Notes: generated by a model not told the origin, from the letters alone. DNA of 64,000 bases from Cupriavidus sp. (GCA_031180665.1 JAPSLP010000026.1:17806-81805); one strand, 5' to 3'; positions 51,486-60,513 are shown, numbered from the stretch's first letter. Program-made: numbers and translations.

Positions 51486-51502
51486 ATCAAGGGTCGCAAG
51501 AC

Positions 51503-54085
51503 ATGAGCGTAGCCAAATTTGTGGCGGCCACCGGCCGCGAAGCCCTGCGCCGGGTGCGCGAGGCCATGGGCCCCGACGCCATGGTGCTGTCGAACCGTAC
51601 GGTCGAGGGCGGCGTGGAGATCGTCGCGATGAGCGACACCGAGCTCGACACGCTGTCGAGCAGCGCGGCGGCCTACCAGGCTCCGGCACAGGCACCAGCA
51701 CCGGCTTCCATGCCCGTCTCCGTGCCGGGCTTCGATACCGACAACCGTGAGCCGCAGGACGCGCTGGGCGATCTGCGCGGCGAGCTGCAATCGATGCGCG
51801 CGCTGATCGAGCGGCAGCTGTCCGGCATCGCCGCTCCGGCCGTGCCGGCCGCCGCTCCCGATCCGCTGCGCGAGTCGCTGTTCGAATGGCTGGTCGGCGC
51901 GGGCTTTTCCGCGCAACTGGCGCGCACGCTGCTGGCGCGGCTGCCTGCCGGCTACGACCGCCCGGCCGCGATGGGCTGGATCCGCCAGGAGATCGCCAGC
52001 AAGGTGCCGGTCCTGGCCGACGAGGACGCGCTGTTCGGCCAGGGTGGCGTGCTGGCGCTGGTCGGTCCCACCGGGGTCGGCAAGACCACCACCACCGCCA
52101 AGCTGGCCGCGCGCTTCGTGCTCAAGCACGGCGCCGACAAGCTTGCGCTGCTGACCACCGACACCTTCCGTATCGGCGCCCACGAGCAGCTGCGCATCTA
52201 CGGCGACATCCTTGGCGTGCCCGTGCACGCGGTCAAGGATGCGTCCGATCTGCGTCTCGCGCTCGGCGCGCTGTCGCAGAAGCATCTGGTCATCATCGAT
52301 ACCGTCGGCATGAGCCAGCGCGACCGCAACCTGTCCGAACAGATCGCGATGCTGGCCGGCGCGCCCGCGCCCGTGCAACGCGTGCTGCTGCTCAACGGCG
52401 CCAGCCACGGTGATACGCTCAACGAGGTAGTGCACGCCTACCGCCACGATGCCGCGCCGGGCGCCGGCATCGACGGTTGCATCATCAGCAAGCTCGACGA
52501 GGCCACCCATCTCGGTTCGGTGCTCGATGTCGTGATCCGGCATCGACTGCCGGTGTTCTACGCCTCGACCGGCCAGCGCGTGCCCGAGCATCTGGAGCTC
52601 GCGCGCGGCGACGCGCTGGTCGAGCGCGCCTTCCTGATGCCGCGGCGCGGTTCGGTGTTCGCCGACGCACAGGCGGCGCGCCGCGCGCTGGCGGCACCAG
52701 GCGGCGACGATGCCGCCGATGCGCTCCACGGCGGTCACGGTGCGCGCAGCGAAGCGCACGACGTGCTGCGCTCGATCGCCGACAGCGGCCACGCCGTGGG
52801 GGCCTGCGTCAACGCGCTGCGCGACGGTCCCTATGGCTTTGCACTGCTGCGCGAGCTGTGGGCCAGCCGCGGCACGCAGGCCGAACTGCGTCCGCTGGTG
52901 CGCCAGGTGCGCGATGCTGTCTGCCAGGACGCAAGCCGGCATTGCGAACACTTCGTGCTGTCCGCCTCGGTGACGCTGCCCTGCGCGGTGCCGGGCCGCC
53001 GCGCGCCGCAGCCGTGGCAGCACACGCTGTGGCTCGGCGATCGCGACGGCATGCCGCTGATGGCCACCGTGACGCCGCTGGCGCGCACGCAGCAGGCCGG
53101 CGGCTGGGACGCCGAGATGACCGACTGGCGCGCCGCGCTGGCCGCGCGCCGTACCGTCGTGCATCTGCTCGACGCGATGCCGGCCGGCGCCACGCTGCAG
53201 CGCTGGCAGTCCAGCGGCGAACGCTGGCTGGCGTCCGCGCGCAAGAGCGCGCGCGTGCTGTGCGACGGCACGGCATGGAAACTCGACGCGCTGGCCGACA
53301 CCTTGACGTTCCATGCGCAGGGCGAATTGCGCTGGCGCGAGCGCGACGCGGTGCAATGGATCGCGCAGACCCGGGTGCGCGTGGTCGAAGGGCAGGCACG
53401 CGCGGCGCGCGGTGCCGCCAGCGAAGGCGGCATCGAAGCGGTGCTGCTGGCCGTGCGTACCATCGAGCGCGACAGCGGCCAGACGCTGGCGGTCGACTAT
53501 CTGCTGGCCGATCCGGCGCTCGCCGGAGCCGGCGCGCAGCTGGCCCAGTGGGCCCGTTGGGGCGAGGCAGCGGCGCTGCAATGCCGCACGCTGCGCCATG
53601 CGCTGGACCATCTCGGCCGCCCGGCCGGCACGTCGTCGCAAGCCTTCGACGTCGACGCGCTGGTCGCGCTGCAGGCCGGCATGACCGCCTTGCGGCTGGC
53701 CCATGCGCCGGCCGCCGCGGCGATCGACTGCCTTGCCGGCCTGGCCGGCCGGGCCGCCGCCAAGGATGCGACGCCGGGCGCCGCCGCGCTGCTCGAGGGA
53801 CTGGGCCGCCTGCTGGCGCTGCTCGACGTGCTGGAGAACTTCCCGGGTCGCAACGCCGCCGAGGCGCAGACTGCAGCGTCGAGCGAGAAGCATGCAGCGG
53901 CCGAGGCGATCGCCGCCACCACTGCCGCCACCACTGCCGCACGGCACGCCGCCACCGCGCCTGTCCCCGCCACGCCGGCCCTGCCCGAATCCGCCCAGCA
54001 TCTCGCACAGCGGATGACGCAGACGGCCGCGGGCTCGCCAGCGAACGCGTCGGCGAAGTTCGACCTGGCCGCGCTCGGAGACTGA
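51503..54085 (+). CDS. flhF: Flagellar SRP-like GTPase FlhF with a long C-terminal extension
   Basis: An 860-residue protein; FlhF places new flagella at the cell pole. The B domain (1-60, KFVAATGREALRRVREAMG) is followed by an Ala/Pro linker, N domain, and an SRP-type G domain (about 180-390) with the P-loop GPTGVGKTTTTAKL (Lys194), DTFRIGAHEQLRIYG, DTVGMSQRD and SKLDEATHLG. FlhF usually ends near 400-450 residues; here about 460 extra residues follow, mostly helical and Ala-rich (for example HTLWLGDRDGMPLMATVTPL), without a family I can name. It heads flhF-flhG-fliA-flhE. Confidence 0.92.
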   Translation: MSVAKFVAATGREALRRVREAMGPDAMVLSNRTVEGGVEIVAMSDTELDTLSSSAAAYQAPAQAPAPASMPVSVPGFDTDNREPQDALGDLRGELQSMRALIERQLSGIAAPAVPAAAPDPLRESLFEWLVGAGFSAQLARTLLARLPAGYDRPAAMGWIRQEIASKVPVLADEDALFGQGGVLALVGPTGVGKTTTTAKLAARFVLKHGADKLALLTTDTFRIGAHEQLRIYGDILGVPVHAVKDASDLRLALGALSQKHLVIIDTVGMSQRDRNLSEQIAMLAGAPAPVQRVLLLNGASHGDTLNEVVHAYRHDAAPGAGIDGCIISKLDEATHLGSVLDVVIRHRLPVFYASTGQRVPEHLELARGDALVERAFLMPRRGSVFADAQAARRALAAPGGDDAADALHGGHGARSEAHDVLRSIADSGHAVGACVNALRDGPYGFALLRELWASRGTQAELRPLVRQVRDAVCQDASRHCEHFVLSASVTLPCAVPGRRAPQPWQHTLWLGDRDGMPLMATVTPLARTQQAGGWDAEMTDWRAALAARRTVVHLLDAMPAGATLQRWQSSGERWLASARKSARVLCDGTAWKLDALADTLTFHAQGELRWRERDAVQWIAQTRVRVVEGQARAARGAASEGGIEAVLLAVRTIERDSGQTLAVDYLLADPALAGAGAQLAQWARWGEAAALQCRTLRHALDHLGRPAGTSSQAFDVDALVALQAGMTALRLAHAPAAAAIDCLAGLAGRAAAKDATPGAAALLEGLGRLLALLDVLENFPGRNAAEAQTAASSEKHAAAEAIAATTAATTAARHAATAPVPATPALPESAQHLAQRMTQTAAGSPANASAKFDLAALGD

Positions 54086-54091
54086 CTGAAC

Positions 54092-54937
54092 ATGCTCGCC
54101 GTCGATCAGGCCGAAAGCCTGCGCCGCATGCTGGCGCCGCGCGCCACCCGCCGTATCGCGGTGCTCGGCTGCGAGCCGGGCGCCGGTGCGACCACGGTCG
54201 CGCTGGGCCTGGCCCATGCGCTGGCGATGCAGGGCGAGCGCGTGCTGCTGGTCGATGAAGACCCGTCGCACGGGCGGGCGACACGCCTTGCCGGTGCTTC
54301 GCCCTCTGGCACGCTGGCTCAGGTGCTCGGTGGCGCCATCGCCATCGATGCCGCGGTGGGACGCCGCGAAGCCGGCATGCCCGCGCTGCTGCCCGGCGAT
54401 GCGTCGGCGTGGGGGCCGCTGCAACCGCTGCAGGGCTTTCGCACGGTCGTCAGCGATGCGCGACTGGGTGTCGATGGCGCGCTGTCGCGCTTTTCCGGCG
54501 CCGCGCACAACCTGGTGGTGGTGATGCGGCCCGAACGCGAATCGCTGACGGCGGCTTATGCCTGCATCAAGCAGCTGCATCACCGCTACGCCTGCCGGCA
54601 GTTCGAGCTGGTCGTCAACAGCGCCGCGAGCGAAGCGTCGGCGATGGCCATCGCCGGGAACCTGGCGCGTACCGCTGGCCAGTACCTGGGCGTGCAGGCG
54701 CGCTGCGCCGGCGTGCTGCCGGCCGATCCGCTGGTGGCGCGCAGCATGGCGCTGGGACGTGGCGTCGTCGATGCCTTCCCCGGCGCGCCGGCCACCGCCA
54801 TGCTGCGCCGACTTGCCGCCAGCATCGCTGGCTGGCCTCTTTCACCCGATCCCGAACCGATGCCCGCTCCGGGCGCTCCGGGCGCGGCGTCCGCTGCCGC
54901 CAGCGCCCCGCCCCCCGCATCGGCGATCGCCTGCTAG
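54092..54937 (+). CDS. flhG: MinD-like flagellar number regulator FlhG/FleN with atypical P-loop
   Basis: A 281-residue ParA/MinD-type protein that normally stimulates FlhF GTPase and limits flagellar number. The N-terminal DQAESLRRML motif, which contacts FlhF, is present. The nucleotide loop reads GCEPGAGATTVALGLA, lacking both lysines of the deviant Walker A KGGxGKT, so ATP hydrolysis is doubtful; from memory other Burkholderiales FlhG proteins also have altered loops. VLLVDEDPSHGRAT and the later LVVVMRPERESL follow the fold. It begins 6 bases after flhF. The C-terminal 40 residues are Pro/Ala-rich. Confidence 0.88.
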   Translation: MLAVDQAESLRRMLAPRATRRIAVLGCEPGAGATTVALGLAHALAMQGERVLLVDEDPSHGRATRLAGASPSGTLAQVLGGAIAIDAAVGRREAGMPALLPGDASAWGPLQPLQGFRTVVSDARLGVDGALSRFSGAAHNLVVVMRPERESLTAAYACIKQLHHRYACRQFELVVNSAASEASAMAIAGNLARTAGQYLGVQARCAGVLPADPLVARSMALGRGVVDAFPGAPATAMLRRLAASIAGWPLSPDPEPMPAPGAPGAASAAASAPPPASAIAC

Positions 54938-54956
54938 CACTCGCGAGAATTCCACC

Positions 54957-55673
54957 ATGTACACGATCCAGGGAAAGCTCGAACAGACCGACACCGTCCA
55001 GACCCATGCGCCGCTGGTGCGGCGCATTGCCCTGCAACTGGCGGCGAAGCTGCCGGCCAGCGTGCAACTGGACGACCTGATCCAGGCGGGCATGATCGGG
55101 CTGCTCGACGCCGCCCGCCGCTACGAAGACACCCATGGCGCGCGCTTCGAAACCTATGCCAGCCAGCGTATCCGCGGCGCGATGCTCGACGAGGTGCGCG
55201 CCAACGACTGGCAGTCCCGCAGCCTGCGCCAATCGACGCGCCGGATCGAGCGGACGGTGCGCGCGCTGGAGCAGAAGCTCGGCCGCACGCCGCTGGACTC
55301 CGAGGTCGCCGAGGAACTGGAGATGCCGCTGGACGAATACCAGAGCATGCTCAACGAGGTCTATGGCTGCCAGCTGCTGCACTACGAGGACTTCGAGCGC
55401 TCCGGCGAGGAGGATTTCCTCGACCGCCACCTGACCGTCAGCGAGGACGGCAATCCGCTGACGCTGCTGATGGAGAGCGGCATGCGCGGCGCGCTGATCC
55501 GCGCGATCGAGCGGCTGCCCGAGCGCGAGAAACTGGTGCTGTCGCTGTGCTACGACCAGGAGCTCAATCTGCGCGAAATCGGCGCGGTGCTCGAAGTCAC
55601 CGAATCGCGCGTGTGCCAGATCCGCAGCCAGGCGATCAACCGGCTGCGCAGCCAGCTGCGCGGGCTGCTGTGA
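54957..55673 (+). CDS. fliA: Flagellar sigma factor FliA (sigma-28)
   Basis: A 238-residue sigma factor for late flagellar and chemotaxis genes. Region 2: LVRRIALQLAAKLPASVQLD, DLIQAGMIGLLDAARRYE and RFETYASQRIRGAMLDEVR. Region 3 and region 4 (LPEREKLVLSLCYDQELNLR and VTESRVCQIRSQAINRLR) are intact. It is held inactive by FlgM, encoded at 59,334. The start ATG is 20 bases after flhG. A candidate target promoter lies before cheA. Confidence 0.97.
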   Translation: MYTIQGKLEQTDTVQTHAPLVRRIALQLAAKLPASVQLDDLIQAGMIGLLDAARRYEDTHGARFETYASQRIRGAMLDEVRANDWQSRSLRQSTRRIERTVRALEQKLGRTPLDSEVAEELEMPLDEYQSMLNEVYGCQLLHYEDFERSGEEDFLDRHLTVSEDGNPLTLLMESGMRGALIRAIERLPEREKLVLSLCYDQELNLREIGAVLEVTESRVCQIRSQAINRLRSQLRGLL

Positions 55674-56191
55674 TGGTTCGCGTGCCCGGCTTGCCGGCGG
55701 GGCGGGGCCGCGCGCCGTCGTACGCGACGGCTCGCGCGACCCTGACCGCCGCAGTCTCGATGGCAGCGGCGATGACGGCGGCGATGACGGCGAACCCTGT
55801 TGCCGCTTCGCCGCTGATGCATACCAACTTCGGCGGCGAGTCGCGCCACGCCTGGACCGCCTCGGTGCCCGCGCCGGCGTTGCATGGCCGCGGCGTGCGC
55901 GCCTTGTCGGCGCCTATCCTACCCAGCGGCTATCTGACGCAGTCCGAAGGGGTGATCACCGCGGTGCGCTGGCGTTACCGTTTTGCCCGCGTGCCACCGC
56001 CAAATCTGCAAGCCTATCTCTGTAATGCCAACCGCTGCGTGCTGCTGCCGGGGGCCGAAGGCAAGACCGATGCCTTCCGGGGCGACGATGCCGGCAAGGG
56101 CTTCGTGTTCGCGTTCCGCATACCGGGACAAGGTCCGCTGACGCCCGTGCTGCAGGGGCAGGCCAGCCAGGTCACGGTCAGCTATCGCTGA
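55673..56191 (+). CDS. flhE: Flagellar periplasmic protein FlhE
   Basis: A 172-residue secreted protein. The start overlaps the fliA stop (TGATG). An Ala-rich export signal of about 47 residues with a long charged start precedes VAASP. The mature part matches FlhE: ITAVRWRYRF, YLCNANRCVLL (two Cys likely forming a disulfide), and the end LTPVLQGQASQVTVSYR. FlhE helps prevent proton leakage through the export gate in enterics. There it follows flhA; here it follows fliA, so it has moved within the operon. Confidence 0.88.
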   Translation: MVRVPGLPAGRGRAPSYATARATLTAAVSMAAAMTAAMTANPVAASPLMHTNFGGESRHAWTASVPAPALHGRGVRALSAPILPSGYLTQSEGVITAVRWRYRFARVPPPNLQAYLCNANRCVLLPGAEGKTDAFRGDDAGKGFVFAFRIPGQGPLTPVLQGQASQVTVSYR

Positions 56192-56332
56192 ATGGCGAGC
56201 GCCGCGCGACGCGGCGAGGTGACCTCAACGTCGCCGTTGTCACGATGTGATGTGCGCAGATCTTGCCGGTCCGGACCGGGTGGCATTGAATGTGCTTGTT
56301 GCCAATCGAGAATATGGCAGCGAGACATCGAC

Positions 56333-57553
56333 ATGAGCCCCAACCGAACCAGCGGTAATCGCATCCGCCTGCTGGAAAACGGCGACGAATACTTCCCGCG
56401 CGTGTTTGCCGCGATCGCCGCCGCCCGCACCAGCGTGCTGCTGGAAACCTTCATCCTGTTCGACGACCGCGTCGGCGTGGCGCTGCGCGAAGCATTGATC
56501 GCGGCGGCTGCGCGCGGCGTGCATGTGGCGATCACCGTCGACGGCTACGGCTCGCCCGATCTGCCGCCGGAGTTCGTCTCCGGCATGGTCGCCGCGGGCG
56601 TGCGATTCCATATCTTCGCGCCGCGCCGGCGGCTGCTGGGCGTGCGGACCAACCTGTTCCGCCGGCTGCATCGCAAGCTGGTCGCCATCGACGGACGCAT
56701 CGCCTTCATCGGCGGCATCAACTTCTCCGCGCAGCACCTGACCGACCACGGCCCGCAGGCCAAGCAGGACTATGCGGTCGAGGTCGAGGGGCCGGTCGCC
56801 CACGAGGTGCATCGCTTTCTCGTGCAGACGCTGCCGCCGGGCGATGTCGACGTCCCCGCGGTACCGCCCGCGCCGCCGGCCGGCAACATGGCCGCCTGGC
56901 TGGTCACCCGCGACAACGACGCCCATCGGACCGACATCGAATGGGAGTACCTGCAGGCGATCCGTGCCGCGCGGCATCAGGTCGTGATCGCCAACGCCTA
57001 CTTCCTGCCCGGCTATCGCCTGCTGCATGCGATCTGCGAGGCAGCGCAGCGCGGCGTCGACGTACGGCTGATCCTGCAGGGCAACCCCGACATGCTGTGG
57101 GTCAAGCGCATGGCCGACATGCTGTACGCCCATCTGCAGGACGCCGGCGTGCGCATCTTCGAATATTGCGAGCGGCCGCTGCACGGCAAGGTCGCGGTGA
57201 TCGACCGCGACTGGTCCACCGTAGGATCCAGCAACCTCGATCCGCTGAGCCTGTCGCTCAATCTCGAGGCCAATCTGGTGATCCGCGACGCCGGTTTTGC
57301 GCGCGAGCTGCGCGCCAACCTCGACACGCTGATGGCCAATGCGTGCCGCGAGATCGCGCCCAACCGCGAGACGCCGCGCGCGCCGCTGCAGCTGGCGGCG
57401 ACCACGCTGATGTTCCACTTCCTGCGCCGCTTCCCCGCGTGGGCGGGCTGGCTGCCTGCCCACACGCCGAAGCTGGTGGTGGCCACAGCCGAGCCGCCGC
57501 GCCGGCCCTGGCGATTTCCGGTGCTGAAGCGGGGCGCCGGAGGGGCGGAATAG
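56333..57553 (+). CDS. clsB: Cardiolipin synthase B (PLD family)
   Basis: A 406-residue membrane-associated enzyme that makes cardiolipin from phosphatidylglycerol-type donors. It has two HKD motifs: HRKLVAIDGRIAFIGGINFS and HGKVAVIDRDWSTVGSSNLD. The opening NRIRLLENGDEYFPRVFAAI is typical of ClsB, which lacks the N-terminal membrane helices of ClsA. The ATG at 56,333 is chosen by family alignment; the SD is weak. It directly abuts the ybhN-like gene, as in E. coli ybhP-clsB-ybhN. It is not obviously flagellar, though in the same direction. Confidence 0.95.
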   Translation: MSPNRTSGNRIRLLENGDEYFPRVFAAIAAARTSVLLETFILFDDRVGVALREALIAAAARGVHVAITVDGYGSPDLPPEFVSGMVAAGVRFHIFAPRRRLLGVRTNLFRRLHRKLVAIDGRIAFIGGINFSAQHLTDHGPQAKQDYAVEVEGPVAHEVHRFLVQTLPPGDVDVPAVPPAPPAGNMAAWLVTRDNDAHRTDIEWEYLQAIRAARHQVVIANAYFLPGYRLLHAICEAAQRGVDVRLILQGNPDMLWVKRMADMLYAHLQDAGVRIFEYCERPLHGKVAVIDRDWSTVGSSNLDPLSLSLNLEANLVIRDAGFARELRANLDTLMANACREIAPNRETPRAPLQLAATTLMFHFLRRFPAWAGWLPAHTPKLVVATAEPPRRPWRFPVLKRGAGGAE

Positions 57554-58534
57554 ATGGCGGCAAGGCAGGCGACTCACCACACGGCAACACGGCGGCGCAG
57601 CCGCTGGGCGCAGGTGCGCCGCGTAGTGGGCATTGTCTTCGTCGCGCTGGTGGTGGTGCTGGTCGTCAGGAAGCTGGCCGAGGTCGAGTGGGCCGAGGTC
57701 TGGGTCACGCTGCAGGAATACGACTACCGCACGCTGACGCCGGCCGTGCTGCTGGTGATGCTCAGCTATTTCTGGCATTCGGCCTTCGACCTGCTGGGCC
57801 GCTGGTATGCACGGCATCGGCTGTCGTCGCCTCGGGTGCTGGTGATCGCCTTCGTCAGCTATGCCTTCAATCTGAACCTGGGCGCGCTGGTCGGCGGGCT
57901 CGGCATTCGCTACCGGCTCTATTCGGGCGCGGGACTGTCCGGCGCGCAGATCGCCTCGGTCTATACGATCGGCGTGGTCAGCAACTGGATCGGCTATCTG
58001 GCGCTGCTCGGCGCGGTGCTGGCCGCCCGCACGGTGGTGCTGCCGGTCGAATGGGGACTCAATGCCACGCTGCTGCAGATTGCGGGGTTTGCGCTGCTTG
58101 CCGTGGTGGCTGCGTATCTGATCGCTTGCGCCAAGGCCAGGCGGCGCCGCTGGACGGTACGCGGCCATGCCTTCCATCTGCCGCCGCTGCGTTTTGCGGT
58201 CTTGCAGTGCGTGCTGTCGATCACCAATTGGCTGACCATCTCCGCCATTATCCAGACCCTGCTGCCGTCGTCGGTGCCGCTGCTGGTGGTGCTGGGGGTG
58301 GTGCTGATCGGGAGCATCGCGGGGGCGGTGGCACACATCCCGGCCGGCCTGGGCGTGCTCGAGACCGTGTTCGTGGTGCTGCTGGGCGACCGCGTCCCCC
58401 ACCACGCACTGCTGGCGGCGCTGCTGGCCTATCGGGCGATGTACTACCTGTTGCCGATGCTGCCGGCGGTGGTGGGGTATTTCCTGCTGGAGGCGCGCGG
58501 CCGGCGCGCCAGCACGGCCGAACCGACCGCGTGA
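57554..58534 (+). CDS. ybhN: YbhN/UPF0104-family membrane protein
   Basis: A 326-residue inner-membrane protein of the lysylphosphatidylglycerol-synthetase transmembrane (flippase-like) family. About eight hydrophobic segments are visible, plus the conserved VSYAFNLNLGALVGGLGIRY block and the IPAGLGVLETVF motif near residue 255. The ATG follows the clsB stop without a gap, so the two are translationally coupled and likely act together in phospholipid handling. No synthetase catalytic domain is attached. Confidence 0.92.
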   Translation: MAARQATHHTATRRRSRWAQVRRVVGIVFVALVVVLVVRKLAEVEWAEVWVTLQEYDYRTLTPAVLLVMLSYFWHSAFDLLGRWYARHRLSSPRVLVIAFVSYAFNLNLGALVGGLGIRYRLYSGAGLSGAQIASVYTIGVVSNWIGYLALLGAVLAARTVVLPVEWGLNATLLQIAGFALLAVVAAYLIACAKARRRRWTVRGHAFHLPPLRFAVLQCVLSITNWLTISAIIQTLLPSSVPLLVVLGVVLIGSIAGAVAHIPAGLGVLETVFVVLLGDRVPHHALLAALLAYRAMYYLLPMLPAVVGYFLLEARGRRASTAEPTA

Positions 58535-58574
58535 GGGGATGTGTTCTTTCTCGCGCGCGCTCGCGGGCGTTCGC

Positions 58575-58790
58575 GGTTTTCGCCCCTCTCCCCCTTAGGG
58601 GGCGAGGGAGCAAATCGTTGGAATGGCGGGCGTGTTCTGCATGCCTGCTGCCTTCGAGGTGCCACCGGTTTTCTCCCCTCTCCCGCAAGCGGGAGAGGGG
58701 CGGGGGAGAGGGCAGAGGGCGGTCGTCATGTCACCGCCGTCTGAAACCACCTCCCTCTCGCCGATCCCCCCTGAAGAGGAGAGAGAAAAC
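58575..58790. repeat. CT/GA-rich hairpin cluster between converging operons
   Basis: A perfect 12 bp stem CCCCTCTCCCGC-AA-GCGGGAGAGGGG occupies 58,675-58,700. A related CCCCTCTCCCCCTTAGGGGG hairpin lies near 58,587, and a CTCCCTCTCGCC...GAGGAGAGAG pair near 58,750-58,790. They separate ybhN from the oppositely oriented flgN and are likely bidirectional termination or mRNA-end elements of a dispersed family. Confidence 0.7.
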
Positions 58791-58794
58791 AACG

Positions 58795-59253
58795 TCAGCC
58801 GCTGGCCAGGCTGACGCCGCGCGGACCGGCTTGCGCGCGGCCGTTGCGACCGTAGATCGTCGCCGTGTCGCCACGCTGGCGCAGCGTCTGCAGCGCGTCC
58901 TGCGTGTATTCGAGATGCGCCGACACCACGGCGCCGTTCAGCGTATTGGCTTCAGCCGCGCCGCGTGCGGTCAGCACCAGCGTGCGCCAGGCGCTGGCGA
59001 CGCCTTCGTCGATATGCAGTCCCACCAGTTGCCGGCCGCTGCCGACGCGGATGCCCAGCGCGGCCATCTGTGCCTGGCGCGCCGTGCCCAGCTGGGCGAT
59101 CTGCTGCGCCAGTTCCTGCTTGTTCTGCACCAGCTCGCCCAGCGATTGGAAGTCGCCGGCGCGAATCGCGGTCCGTTCCTGCTGCAGGGCATCGACGAAG
59201 GCGGCGATGGCTTGCGTTTCCCGCTGCATGCTGGCGATCAGGGCTTGGCTCAT
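58795..59253 (-). CDS. flgN: Flagellar export chaperone FlgN
   Basis: A 152-residue helical chaperone for the hook-associated proteins FlgK and FlgL. The pattern is a long N-terminal helix (LIASMQRETQAIAAFVDALQ), QERTAIRAGDFQSLGELVQNK and an amphipathic C-terminal helix (LNGAVVSAHLEYTQDALQTL) that binds substrates. It ends in a Gly/Arg-rich disordered tail. It is downstream of flgM in the flgAMN operon. Confidence 0.92.
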   Translation of the reverse strand: MSQALIASMQRETQAIAAFVDALQQERTAIRAGDFQSLGELVQNKQELAQQIAQLGTARQAQMAALGIRVGSGRQLVGLHIDEGVASAWRTLVLTARGAAEANTLNGAVVSAHLEYTQDALQTLRQRGDTATIYGRNGRAQAGPRGVSLASG

Positions 59254-59333
59254 AGGCGCGAAGTCGAAGGAAGTCGGTGGGAAATCGGTGGTCCGGTCAG
59301 CGCCGATAACGGAATAACGGAATCGAGGCGCGA

Positions 59334-59642
59334 TCAGCGGCCGTTGTCCTGCGTCAGTTCGCGCAGCGTGGCCAGCAGACCGTCGGCGATCTTGCTCGGG
59401 TCCATCTTCAGGCGCCCCTCGGCGATGGCCTGGCGGATCTCGTCCACCTTGGCCTGGTCGATATCGCCGTCGGCCTCGTGCGCCAGGCGGGTGCCGATAT
59501 CGCGAACCTGCGTCCCCAGGGGGCTCATGGTCAGGCCGCCCGCGGTCGGTGCGGCGCCCGGGACGGGGCTCGACGCGGTGCGTCCGGTGCTTTCAGCGGC
59601 ACCTTCGCCGGTGCGCGGCAGAGTCGATTGGTGGATCTTCAC
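59334..59642 (-). CDS. flgM: Anti-sigma-28 factor FlgM
   Basis: A 102-residue FliA inhibitor secreted through the completed hook. The C-terminal helices DQAKVDEIRQAIAEGRLKMD and PSKIADGLLATLRELTQ are diagnostic; the N-terminal half is disordered as usual. The start is GTG at 59,642 with AAGGA upstream. It lies between flgA and flgN. Confidence 0.95.
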   Translation of the reverse strand: MKIHQSTLPRTGEGAAESTGRTASSPVPGAAPTAGGLTMSPLGTQVRDIGTRLAHEADGDIDQAKVDEIRQAIAEGRLKMDPSKIADGLLATLRELTQDNGR

Positions 59643-59733
59643 GGGATGTCCTTGCTGGGTTTGCTCAGCTTAACGGCGCAGGGTCGCCAAACTTTAGGAC
59701 GCGAATTGTGACACGCTGTAACGGAGTCGGGGG

Positions 59734-60513
59734 CTACTGCTGCAGTACCACGGTATCCGCGTCGCGGACCAGCCCGTTGACCACCTGACCGCTCTTGAGC
59801 CGCACCTGCACGGTATTGCCCGTGGCGGCGTCGGCCAGGATCTTGCCCTCGCTGCGGATCTGGAACGCCTCGCCTTCGATGGTCACCGCGACCATCTGGC
59901 CCTGCTTGACCGCAATCGCCTTCCGGACCATGTCCATCCTCAGCGGCGAGCCGGCGGCGATCCGGTTGGCCGTGACGGCGCCTTCGAGCTGAGCGGGGTC
60001 GGTGACGACCGCGCGCGGCAGGCCCGCCAGATCGCCCTGGCGCTGCTCCAGGTCGGCCGGACCGATCGGCTGGCCCGGGGCCAGCGCATGGGCGGCGACG
60101 TAGTAGTCGGCCACCACGGAGACCCGCGCCTGCATGTACCGCGTCCACGGCCGCTCGCCGCCGCAGCGCACGCCAACCGAGACACGGCCCCAGGCCGCGG
60201 CCCCGCCTGGCAGGAAGGGCTGCGGCGACACGCATTCGCGTGCGCGTCCGCCCGATGGCGGCACCAGCTGGATGCTGACCTTGCCCGGCAGTCCGGCGGT
60301 CTCGCGCAGCAGGAACTGCTCGACCGCGATGCGTACCGGGTCGTCGGTGAACGGCGATGGCTGCGCAGCGTGCGGCGGCGGCGAGGACGGCGACGTGGCG
60401 GTGGCCGCCAGCGCGGCGGCGCAGGGCAACGCGGCGCAGAGCGCCAGCATGGCGAGGCGGGCCGGTGCGGATCGGCGCGAGCAACGAGGCGAGCAACGAG
60501 GCGAGCAAGACAT
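59734..60513 (-). CDS. flgA: Flagellar P-ring assembly chaperone FlgA
   Basis: A 259-residue periplasmic protein needed to assemble the P ring. The ATG at 60,513 (GGGA upstream) gives a signal peptide with a long Arg/Cys-rich start and hydrophobic LAMLALCAALPCAAALA. The C-terminal SAF-like domain shows ALAPGQPIGPADLEQRQGDL, VAVTIEGEAFQIRSEGKILA and NTVQVRLKSGQVVNGLV, the family signature. The Cys/Arg-rich leader is encoded by a small tandem repeat (GAGCAACGAGGC), so the true start could be slightly shorter. Confidence 0.94.
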   Translation of the reverse strand: MSCSPRCSPRCSRRSAPARLAMLALCAALPCAAALAATATSPSSPPPHAAQPSPFTDDPVRIAVEQFLLRETAGLPGKVSIQLVPPSGGRARECVSPQPFLPGGAAAWGRVSVGVRCGGERPWTRYMQARVSVVADYYVAAHALAPGQPIGPADLEQRQGDLAGLPRAVVTDPAQLEGAVTANRIAAGSPLRMDMVRKAIAVKQGQMVAVTIEGEAFQIRSEGKILADAATGNTVQVRLKSGQVVNGLVRDADTVVLQQ

